DNA of 6,099 nucleotides from contig CAMEIZ010000108.1 of assembly GCA_945919165.1 (NCBI GenBank), positions 1 to 6,099 of the forward strand. Direction: 5' to 3'. Under the pieces are notes generated by a model. It was not told where the DNA came from, did no database searches, and saw only the letters and a program-made list of their open reading frames with translations. Shown here one piece after another: positions 1 through 5,538 of the stretch (the first letter of the stretch is position 1; every line of letters starts with the position of its first letter). This DNA is from an uncultured Traorella sp. Its GTDB lineage: Bacteria; Bacillota_I; Bacilli_A; Erysipelotrichales; Erysipelotrichaceae. The position numbers and the translations under genes were made by a program.

Positions 1-697
1 CAGGAGGACCTACCAAAACCACGCTTTCCTTTGGCGGTAAAATTTTAAGTACTGCTACGGTTGAGTCATCACCCGGCATTCCCTGATAAAGATCATTCAC
101 TGCCAAAAGTAAATTCATACAGGTTTTGCGAGCTGTATCATAATAACGATGCATACTGGTAATATGCTGACTGATTTCCTCATGATCCCATCCCAGATTT
201 AATATGGTACCAATTCCGGCATGAACAATCCCATCCGAAAAGAAAATAATCCGATCTTCCGGTTCACAGATAAAACTGCTGACTTTAACCGTTTTGTTCT
301 GTTGAACGATCTTTTCTTTTTCAATTTTCATTTCTCTGCCATTTCTTAAAACAATGGCTTCCGGTCCATCATACTCGGCCATGAAAACACGTCCGTCATA
401 GAATACCTGACAAACAGTAAATGTCGAATATGCGACTTTTCGCTGAGAACATACCGGTAATGTATTAATAATTGTTTCAATGGCATCAGAAAGATTGGCA
501 CCCTCATTAAGCATCGTAGCGATAATTTCACTGGTCAATGTAGCCAATACATTCGCCTTGACCCCACTACCAAGACCGTCACTTAATACAACAGTACAGC
601 TTTGATCATTGCGCACTACCTTGACTTTATCACCGCACAATTCTTCATTTTTCTTATTTAAAGAAGCATGATATGTCTCAACGTGAACCTTATTCAT
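1..697 (-). CDS. SpoIIE-family PP2C-type protein phosphatase, 3' end cut by window edge
   Basis: Translating the minus strand from ATG at 697 gives 232 uninterrupted codons running off the left edge, so the C-terminus is missing. The fold is that of SpoIIE/PP2C serine/threonine phosphatases, which use two metal ions held by aspartates. Visible signatures are VLSDGLGSG (residues 37-45, metal-binding D40), FFSDGIVHA (152-160, D155) and PGDDSTVAV (208-216, D210/D211). The catalytic acidic residues are therefore present and the enzyme should be active. The start overlaps the end of the upstream HydS-type hydrogenase gene by 8 bases, and a GGAG lies 9 bases before the ATG, so the two are probably translationally coupled. 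From memory, relatives beside HydS run to roughly 380-400 residues with an extra segment after the PP2C domain; the GPP at 230-232 would be the beginning of it. The substrate is unknown: no STAS protein or kinase is visible here. Family call is firm; a role in hydrogen signalling is inferred from context. Confidence 0.9.
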   Translation of the reverse strand, partial: MNKVHVETYHASLNKKNEELCGDKVKVVRNDQSCTVVLSDGLGSGVKANVLATLTSEIIATMLNEGANLSDAIETIINTLPVCSQRKVAYSTFTVCQVFYDGRVFMAEYDGPEAIVLRNGREMKIEKEKIVQQNKTVKVSSFICEPEDRIIFFSDGIVHAGIGTILNLGWDHEEISQHITSMHRYYDTARKTCMNLLLAVNDLYQGMPGDDSTVAVLKILPPKESVVLVGPP

Positions 698-2363
698 TGA
701 GATCATCTCCATCAATCGCTTTATTCAGCTTGGTTAAGACTACCTTGGTTTCAGCTGTGGTTTCTCCTAAAAGAGAAGCGATTTCCTGAACAACACGCAT
801 TTGTTTGTCAATAACTCTTTGTGTTGATTCAATCGTATCTTTGCGAATTTTACGCATTTTTTCTTCCTGAGTGCGTTTTGCTGTCAAATCCATCATAATT
901 AAAACATGACTTCTTTCCTCTTCTAAAGGCAATATGGCAACATCGCAAACCTTATCATTGGCGGCAATTTCTTCGACGATATATTTTACTTCGCGAATTT
1001 CTTCGCTTAATATACGGCTGAGCTGTTCACTCGGGAATACAGCTTCGATTTCAAATCCTTTGACACTATAGCTTTGAAGTCCTAAAAGACGCAAAGCACT
1101 TGGATTAATATCTTTAATACGATTATTGGAATCCAATACAATAATGCCATTCGGTGAATGTTTAATAATCAGATTGGATTCAGATTGAGCTAATTCCAAA
1201 GCATATGGCAAACAGTGTTTTGGATCACTTTTTCCTTCTAAAACAGCTATTGCTTTCTCACGGCAAGTATCATAACCACAGGCACCGCAGTCTAAACGTT
1301 TAGAACGATCTGCTTTTCCCATAGAATCAAGAATCGCCTGGATCTGTTCTTCCGCAAACATCACTTTTTTAACTGATTTATCCATATAATTGGCACTTGT
1401 AAACTCATGATTGACAGCTTTGATCTTGGCACTGTTTTCATGCTGTGAAATACGGCTTTGAGCCAACCATTCATAATCTTTATAAGCGACCATATATGGA
1501 CCGCCAAGACATCCGCCTGCACAGGCATTCATCTCAAAGAAATACCCTTTTAAATAACCCTGCTGGATTGAATTCAATACTGCCCGACAACGACTGATCC
1601 CTTCGATGGACAGTGTCTTATAACCATTAAAATCATCAATGGTTTTAATAATACCGCCACTGATTGGATAAATTCGTGCAATATTCTCTTCTTCCGGCAT
1701 CACTTCATCTTCCGCTTCACTCATATTCAGCCAGGCATCCAGATCCGGCATTGAAATAATAGCATCAACAATGCCCCGATTTCGCTCATCCAGCATTTCA
1801 TGCTGCTTTGCAATACACGGTGAAATGAACACCACCTTGGCATCCGGATATTTTTCTTTCAGCATTTTCGCATGAACGATCATCGGAGAAGCAACCGGTG
1901 AAAGACATCCAACTAAAGCAGGAAATTCTTTTTCCACCATTTCAACAATAGTTGGACAGCAGGTTTCAATGATATTCTCCATCTTTTTCTCTTGAAGAAG
2001 ACTTCCATATTGTTCACTGACCACAAAAGCTCCTCTGGCGGTTTCTTCCACAGCAAAAAAGCCAAGACGAAGCAATTCTTTCTTCAGTTTTTCAAAACTG
2101 TCCCAAACAACCTGATAACTCGGTGCAACTGAGACAACAACCTTTTCATGCTGAAAAAGCCAATCCTTCACTTGATTCAAATCATTTCGAATCTGTTTGG
2201 CAGATTGAGGACAACACAGATAGCAGTTTCCGCAATGAATACATTCTTCTTCTATAATATAAGGATGATTATGTTCAAAACGAATGGATTTAGTCGGACA
2301 GCTGCGGACACATTTCAAACAGCTTTTACAGTTGTATTCAACTAAGTTAATCAGCGATTTCAT
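690..2363 (-). CDS. hydS: Putative H2-sensing [FeFe] hydrogenase (HydS-like, group C) with PAS domain
   Basis: A 557-residue cytoplasmic multidomain protein. Residues 1-55 hold two [4Fe-4S] ferredoxin motifs (C12/C15/C18/C22 and C41/C44/C47/C51). Residues about 74-330 are the [FeFe] hydrogenase H-domain: L1 ETCCP (133-137), L2 SPCIAKQHE (181-189), L3 FFEMNACAGGC (275-285). H-cluster ligands are C136, C183, C281 and C285, with the proton-relay cysteine C135 kept. An RnfB-like FeS motif follows (C359, C362, C367, C384), then a PAS domain (about 393-495, starting IIKHSPNGIIVLD) and a long helical, probably coiled-coil tail (about 496-550). No kinase or receptor output domain is present, so the signal probably passes to the phosphatase whose gene overlaps this one. 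It starts in a 4-base ATGA overlap with the ferredoxin gene and has only weak ribosome-binding sequence of its own. Such PAS-bearing enzymes are classed as sensory rather than bulk catalysts; H2 sensing is inferred from family and context. Confidence 0.88.
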   Translation of the reverse strand: MKSLINLVEYNCKSCLKCVRSCPTKSIRFEHNHPYIIEEECIHCGNCYLCCPQSAKQIRNDLNQVKDWLFQHEKVVVSVAPSYQVVWDSFEKLKKELLRLGFFAVEETARGAFVVSEQYGSLLQEKKMENIIETCCPTIVEMVEKEFPALVGCLSPVASPMIVHAKMLKEKYPDAKVVFISPCIAKQHEMLDERNRGIVDAIISMPDLDAWLNMSEAEDEVMPEEENIARIYPISGGIIKTIDDFNGYKTLSIEGISRCRAVLNSIQQGYLKGYFFEMNACAGGCLGGPYMVAYKDYEWLAQSRISQHENSAKIKAVNHEFTSANYMDKSVKKVMFAEEQIQAILDSMGKADRSKRLDCGACGYDTCREKAIAVLEGKSDPKHCLPYALELAQSESNLIIKHSPNGIIVLDSNNRIKDINPSALRLLGLQSYSVKGFEIEAVFPSEQLSRILSEEIREVKYIVEEIAANDKVCDVAILPLEEERSHVLIMMDLTAKRTQEEKMRKIRKDTIESTQRVIDKQMRVVQEIASLLGETTAETKVVLTKLNKAIDGDDLNE

Positions 2364-2605
2364 AATACTTCATTTAAAGCAAGATCAACAAGTTCAATAG
2401 CATTGCTGATGGTAACACCTTCTAAAAGCTTACCATCAACCCGAACACCCAGCCCTTTGGCACATTGTCCCATACAGAAAGCTCCCTTAAGCTGAACCTT
2501 ATCTTCCAGATGATTTTCTGCAAGATAATTCTTTAACAGTTCTACTAATTCATTACTTCCTTTCACAAAACAGCTGCTTCCGACACAAATTTCAATAGTA
2601 TGCAT
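2360..2605 (-). CDS. Small thioredoxin-fold [2Fe-2S] ferredoxin
   Basis: An 81-residue protein with the cysteine pattern of thioredoxin-like [2Fe-2S] ferredoxins, related to the NuoE/HydC subunits of NADH-linked complexes and hydrogenases: C7-x4-C12 (IEICVGSSC) and C44-x3-C48 (AFCMGQCAKG). It contains little besides this single domain, and its length fits a stand-alone carrier. The start ATG is set by an AGGAGGG 5-6 bases upstream that also holds the stop codon of the preceding hydrogenase gene; the gap is 10 bases. Its stop codon overlaps the HydS start as ATGA. Lying between a catalytic and a sensory [FeFe] hydrogenase, it probably carries electrons to or between them, or docks as a small subunit. 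No flavin or NADH-binding partner is visible in the window, so NADH linkage cannot be claimed. Domain assignment is firm; the partner is inferred. Confidence 0.88.
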   Translation of the reverse strand: MHTIEICVGSSCFVKGSNELVELLKNYLAENHLEDKVQLKGAFCMGQCAKGLGVRVDGKLLEGVTISNAIELVDLALNEVL

Positions 2606-2610
2606 AAAAA

Positions 2611-2617
2611 CCCTCCT
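2611..2617 (-). promoter_or_regulatory. Ribosome binding site of the [2Fe-2S] ferredoxin gene
   Basis: The minus strand reads AGGAGGG followed by five bases before the ATG at 2605. The A and first G are the last two bases of the hydrogenase TAG stop (2618-2616), so termination of one gene takes place on the initiation site of the next. Confidence 0.85.
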
Positions 2618-4073
2618 AACGATGCATATTTACAGAACTAAAATCAATCTCATCTAAAACAGATTGAATCGTCTTATCCTTAATGGCTGCATTTTCCTTC
2701 GCCATTGTCTGTTTCACTTTAGCTGATGATTCAATACCGGCCGGACCGCTGATACAGCCTCCAACACAAGCCATACCTTCCAAAATATCTTCCTGAAATT
2801 TACCCAGCTTCATCAAAAGCAAATTCATCTTACACTCAGCAGCTCCGTCAGCATATTTGGCGGTAATGGTTTCAAGACCATTTTCCTTGAGTGATTGTAC
2901 AACTGCTTTGCTGACACCGCCTCCCTGAGCAAAATTCTTTCCATGAACACTGGCAAGATCTTTCACAGTTGGTACCAATGTTTCCATATTGATTCCCTTT
3001 GCCAGAATCATGGCAGCAATTTCTTCAAATGTCAAAACATAATCCACAACCGACCAGTCATTTAAAGCCTCATTCTTCTTAGCCACACAAGGTCCAATAA
3101 AGACAACTTTACAATCCTGTTTTGATTTGATCAGACGGGCTGTAGCTTCCATAGGAGAAACCACTTTACTCACATTTTTCTCATAAACCTCAGGGAAATG
3201 AATACGTGCCATATTAACAAAAGCAGGACAGCAAGAAGTAGTCATTTTAATTCCTTCACCCTTATGCTTCAACAGCTCTTTTGATTCAAAATCAGCTACT
3301 TTATCAGCACCGATAGCTGCTTCCCATACTTCACAAAAACCAACCTCCAAAATAGCCTGAAGGATTTGATTCAGGTTAGCATTTCCCATCTGTCCCTGAA
3401 TAGATGGAGCTACAATTGCTGCTACTTTTTGACCATCATTTAAATCATCAATAACATTTTTCATAAAAGAAATGTCTTCAATTGCACCAAACGGACAGCC
3501 TGCCTGGCAAGCACCACAGCTGATACATTTATCTTCATTGATCATACATAAATCATTTTCATCCATACTGATGGCATTGACCGGACAGCTGCGAACACAA
3601 GGACGTTCACTTTGAACAATCGCATTAAATGGACATGCCTTGGCACAGGCACCACAGGATTTACAGACATCATAATCGATATAAGCATGCTCCGGTCCCA
3701 TTTTAATAGCTCCAAACTTACAAGCTGCTTGACAGCTTTTAGCCATGCACTTACGGCAGTTATCGGTAATCATAATTTTATGAATACTGCAGCCATCACA
3801 GGCAGCTTCCAGCACATGAACGATCTGATGAGGTGAAGCTGAATCCTTTCGAATCACATTTGGCTTTTTCCCCATTGCCATACGTGTTCTTTCTCTAATA
3901 ATTTCTCTTTCTTTATAAACACAGCATCTAAAATCGGCATGATTGGTTGGAATCAAATAGGTTGCCATCTCATCAGGCGTTCCTTCATTTATTTTCCCTT
4001 CAAAGGATCGTTTTGCAACCTCTCTTAAAACATCAAATTTGAATTGACGAGCTTCATGCGTAAATAAACTCAT
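2616..4073 (-). CDS. hydA: [FeFe] hydrogenase, group B type
   Basis: A 485-residue soluble enzyme that interconverts protons and H2, probably with ferredoxin as electron partner. The N-terminal third is a cysteine-rich Fe-S relay: C106/C109/C114/C118, C137/C140/C143/C147, C159/C163 and C183/C186/C189/C193, enough for at least three [4Fe-4S] clusters; C50-C51 and C92/C95 are additional cysteines. The H-domain (about 215-450) has L1 TTSCCPAF (278-285), L2 GPCVAKKNE (327-335) and L3 EGMACVGGC (432-440), giving H-cluster ligands C282, C329, C436 and C440 and proton-relay cysteine C281. By-eye alignment to clostridial CpI also finds both proton-path glutamates (E263, E266) and the serine (S302), so it should be catalytically competent. 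Length, N-terminal cysteine pattern and GPC in L2 fit the group B1/B3 family rather than CpI-like group A. It is the first gene of the operon, 10 bases before the ferredoxin gene. Maturation genes hydE, hydF and hydG are not in the window. The subgroup is less certain than the family. Confidence 0.93.
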   Translation of the reverse strand: MSLFTHEARQFKFDVLREVAKRSFEGKINEGTPDEMATYLIPTNHADFRCCVYKEREIIRERTRMAMGKKPNVIRKDSASPHQIVHVLEAACDGCSIHKIMITDNCRKCMAKSCQAACKFGAIKMGPEHAYIDYDVCKSCGACAKACPFNAIVQSERPCVRSCPVNAISMDENDLCMINEDKCISCGACQAGCPFGAIEDISFMKNVIDDLNDGQKVAAIVAPSIQGQMGNANLNQILQAILEVGFCEVWEAAIGADKVADFESKELLKHKGEGIKMTTSCCPAFVNMARIHFPEVYEKNVSKVVSPMEATARLIKSKQDCKVVFIGPCVAKKNEALNDWSVVDYVLTFEEIAAMILAKGINMETLVPTVKDLASVHGKNFAQGGGVSKAVVQSLKENGLETITAKYADGAAECKMNLLLMKLGKFQEDILEGMACVGGCISGPAGIESSAKVKQTMAKENAAIKDKTIQSVLDEIDFSSVNMHR

Positions 4074-4096
4074 TGTAATATTTCCTTTCTTTAAAC

Positions 4097-4114
4097 ATGT
4101 TAATTATATCACAA
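4097..4114 (-). promoter_or_regulatory. Rex-like (or Crp/Fnr-like) operator over the hydrogenase promoter
   Basis: The plus strand reads ATGTTAATTATATCACAA; the minus strand gives TTGTGAT-ATAA-TTAACAT. Against the Rex consensus TTGTKAA-N4-TTMACAA only the two inner/outer A positions differ (12 of 14 specified bases agree). The site fully covers the -10 box, so a bound repressor would block transcription. Rex is the NADH/NAD+-sensing repressor of fermentation and hydrogenase genes in many Bacillota. The same bases also fit a Crp/Fnr-type site, TGTGA-N6-TAACA, with one mismatch to TCACA, so the regulator's identity is open. AT-rich promoter DNA raises the chance-match risk. Confidence 0.45.
4103..4111 (-). 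promoter_or_regulatory. Extended -10 promoter of the hydrogenase operon
   Basis: The minus strand reads TGATATAAT, a perfect TATAAT (4108-4103) with the TGn extension directly before it, 29 bases upstream of the hydrogenase ATG. No convincing -35 box lies 16-18 bases upstream, which is common for extended -10 promoters. An AAAGG ribosome binding site follows at about 4084-4088. The position, after the terminator of the upstream glycosylase gene, makes this the likely single promoter for the four-gene operon. Confidence 0.7.
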
Positions 4115-4136
4115 ATCAATTTGAGATAAAGATAAA

Positions 4137-4167
4137 ATTTAAAAACAGATCATCCTGTGATCTGTTT
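4137..4167 (-). terminator. Intrinsic terminator of the DNA glycosylase gene
   Basis: A perfect 10-bp inverted repeat, AAACAGATCA / TGATCTGTTT (4143-4152 and 4158-4167), with a 5-base loop. On the minus strand the 3' arm runs into TTTTT, then AAA and TTTT. The stem contains the last codons and the TGA stop of the glycosylase gene. It separates that gene from the hydrogenase promoter about 30 bases further on. On the plus strand the sequence after the stem is much less U-rich, so the minus direction is favoured. Confidence 0.8.
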
Positions 4168-4629
4168 CCATTCTTCAATTAATCGTTCTAGAGAATAAGC
4201 TGCATTTGCGGGTGAAGTAGACGGCAGATAAATTCCTTCCAACTGACACTCATCCTGTAAATATCGATCATAATACAGCTTTGCTTTTTTTCCATTGACA
4301 AAGACTTTATGAATACTCGTCTGATCAATCAGTTTCTTTACATGATTACACCGAATCTGACTGATGGAAGCATCACTGCTTCCTGTAATGATACAGCTTT
4401 CAATCACATCCCATAACGCAATATGTTTTTCATGAAGAAATTTCTTTTTGTCTTCAACACTTTCTAGTGAAACATGATAAAGCTGTTCCATCACTTTCCA
4501 GAAACGATTTTGCGGATGACCATAATAAAACTGTACTTTTCTTGATTTTACTGAAGGAAATGATCCTAAAATCAAAATCTGTGAATTCTGATCAAATATG
4601 GGATCAATTATATGAAAAACTCTTTCCAT
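4150..4629 (-). CDS. DNA-deoxyinosine (hypoxanthine) glycosylase, UDG superfamily family 6
   Basis: A 159-residue base-excision repair enzyme expected to remove hypoxanthine, the product of adenine deamination, from DNA. Numbered from ATG at 4629, the UDG-fold motifs are ILGSFPS (20-26), the family-typical HPQNRFW (38-44) whose N41 should be the catalytic asparagine, and LPSTSPAN (136-142) near the C-terminus. GSFPS together with STSPAN marks family 6 rather than classical Ung or Mug. Length is normal for the family. Reading could begin two codons earlier at TTG (4635), but the ATG is preferred. Neither start has a Shine-Dalgarno sequence: the bases before the ATG are the T-run of the preceding gene's terminator. 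It lies 14 bases after the SPFH stop and ends in its own terminator, so it looks functionally separate from both neighbours. The exact base specificity is inferred from the family. Confidence 0.87.
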   Translation of the reverse strand: MERVFHIIDPIFDQNSQILILGSFPSVKSRKVQFYYGHPQNRFWKVMEQLYHVSLESVEDKKKFLHEKHIALWDVIESCIITGSSDASISQIRCNHVKKLIDQTSIHKVFVNGKKAKLYYDRYLQDECQLEGIYLPSTSPANAAYSLERLIEEWKQITG

Positions 4630-4633
4630 AGAC

Positions 4634-4656
4634 AAAAAGCGGCTTATTCAGCCACT
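4634..4656 (-). terminator. Small intrinsic terminator after the SPFH gene
   Basis: The minus strand forms AGTGGCT / AGCCGCT (4656-4650 and 4644-4638), seven pairs including one G-U, with a 5-base loop GAATA, followed by a run of five T (4638-4634). The TAA stop of the SPFH gene lies at the loop and base of the 3' arm. The stem is short, so read-through into the glycosylase gene is likely and may be how that gene is expressed. Confidence 0.55.
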
Positions 4657-5528
4657 TCTTTTGCACTGGCTAACAATCCCGCCAGATTTTGAATTTCACT
4701 TGGTATAATCAGTTTTGTAGCCTGACCATCAGCCACCTTCTGCAAAGCTTCAAGACTCTTCAGCTTCAATACTTCTTCACTGACAGTTGCATTACTCAAA
4801 ATAGTCAATGAATCGGCATAAGCTTTCTGAACTAATGCAATGGCTTCAGCTTCACCTTGTGCTTCACGAATCTTCTGCTCTTTGACAGCATCAGCACGCA
4901 GAATAGCAGATTCCTTTTCACCTTCAGCAATCAAGATTTCACTGCGCTTACGACCTTCTGCCTGTAAAATAGCTTCACGTCTTTCACGTTCTGCTTTCAT
5001 CTGCTTTTCCATGGCATCCTGAATTTCTCTTGGAGAGAGAATATATTTTAATTCAACACGATTTACCTTGATTCCCCACTTGTCAGTAGCTTCATCCAGA
5101 ATAGCTCTCATCTGCGTATTAATCAAGTCACGGCTTGTCAGAGTTCCATCCAAATCCCAATCCCCGATAATATTACGCAATGTGGTAGCTGTAAGGTTTT
5201 CTACAGCCATCATTGGGTTTGTTACACCATAAGTATACAGTTTTGAATCCGTTACCTGAAAATAAACGACCGTATCAATCTGCATAGTAACATTATCTTT
5301 GGTAATAACCGGCTGTGGATCAAAATCTACTACATGTTCTTTCAACGAAATATTCATTGCAATTCGATCAATGAACGGCATCAGAAAATGAACACCCGTG
5401 CCCCATGTTTTATAGTAAGCTCCCAAACGTTCAACAACAACACTCTTGCTCTGATTGACAATTCTGAAATGAAATGCCAAAAAAACAATCGCAAACAATA
5501 AAATTCCAAGAATTAAAAATAATTTCAT
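4644..5528 (-). CDS. qmcA: SPFH/band 7 protein, paraslipin (QmcA-like)
   Basis: A 294-residue membrane-anchored scaffold protein of the stomatin/prohibitin superfamily. Residues 2-20 (KLFLILGILLFAIVFLAFH) form one N-terminal membrane segment. The SPFH domain spans about 25-185, including VVERLGAYYKTW (31-42) and TSRDLINTQMRAILDEATDKWG (131-152), which is typical of the stomatin/paraslipin branch. From about 175 to 235 there is a charged, alanine-rich coiled coil with repeated AEG/AEGE steps, which drives oligomer formation. The start ATG at 5528 is chosen because AGGAGGG stands three bases before it; reading back to 5558 would add ten residues that overlap the nfeD end and lack a ribosome binding site. 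NfeD immediately upstream is the standard partner of paraslipins (compare E. coli qmcA-ybbJ). Such pairs act in membrane organisation or quality control, with no enzymatic reaction assigned. A hairpin terminator overlaps the stop codon. Confidence 0.92.
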   Translation of the reverse strand: MKLFLILGILLFAIVFLAFHFRIVNQSKSVVVERLGAYYKTWGTGVHFLMPFIDRIAMNISLKEHVVDFDPQPVITKDNVTMQIDTVVYFQVTDSKLYTYGVTNPMMAVENLTATTLRNIIGDWDLDGTLTSRDLINTQMRAILDEATDKWGIKVNRVELKYILSPREIQDAMEKQMKAERERREAILQAEGRKRSEILIAEGEKESAILRADAVKEQKIREAQGEAEAIALVQKAYADSLTILSNATVSEEVLKLKSLEALQKVADGQATKLIIPSEIQNLAGLLASAKEVAE

Positions 5529-5531
5529 TTT

Positions 5532-5538
5532 CCCTCCT
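5532..5538 (-). promoter_or_regulatory. Ribosome binding site that decides the SPFH start
   Basis: The minus strand reads AGGAGGGAAAATG with ATG at 5528. Its first AG belongs to the TAG stop of nfeD (5539-5537). This places the start at 5528 rather than 5558 and indicates coupled translation of the pair. Confidence 0.88.

Noticed and set aside
346..531. 61-codon minus-strand reading frame
   Set aside because: It lies inside the phosphatase gene in another frame; the phosphatase frame has clear PP2C motifs and this one has no recognisable features.
2148..2345. 65-codon plus-strand reading frame
   Set aside because: Antisense to the cysteine-rich N-terminus of the HydS-type gene, with no ribosome binding site or recognisable domain.
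3612..3836. 74-codon plus-strand reading frame
   Set aside because: Antisense to the Fe-S relay of the group B hydrogenase; composition reflects the complement of cysteine and alanine codons.
2616..4073. Assignment as NADH-dependent electron-bifurcating HydA (group A3)
   Set aside because: The protein is too short, lacks the N-terminal plant-type [2Fe-2S] region, and no flavin/NADH (HydB) subunit gene is adjacent.
4630..4635. TTG start for the glycosylase at 4635
   Set aside because: It lies in the T-run of the preceding terminator and adds only two residues before an ATG; not excluded, but less likely.
4840..5022. 60-codon plus-strand reading frame rich in Ser, Ala and Arg
   Set aside because: Antisense to the repetitive AEG coiled coil of the SPFH gene, which explains its biased composition.
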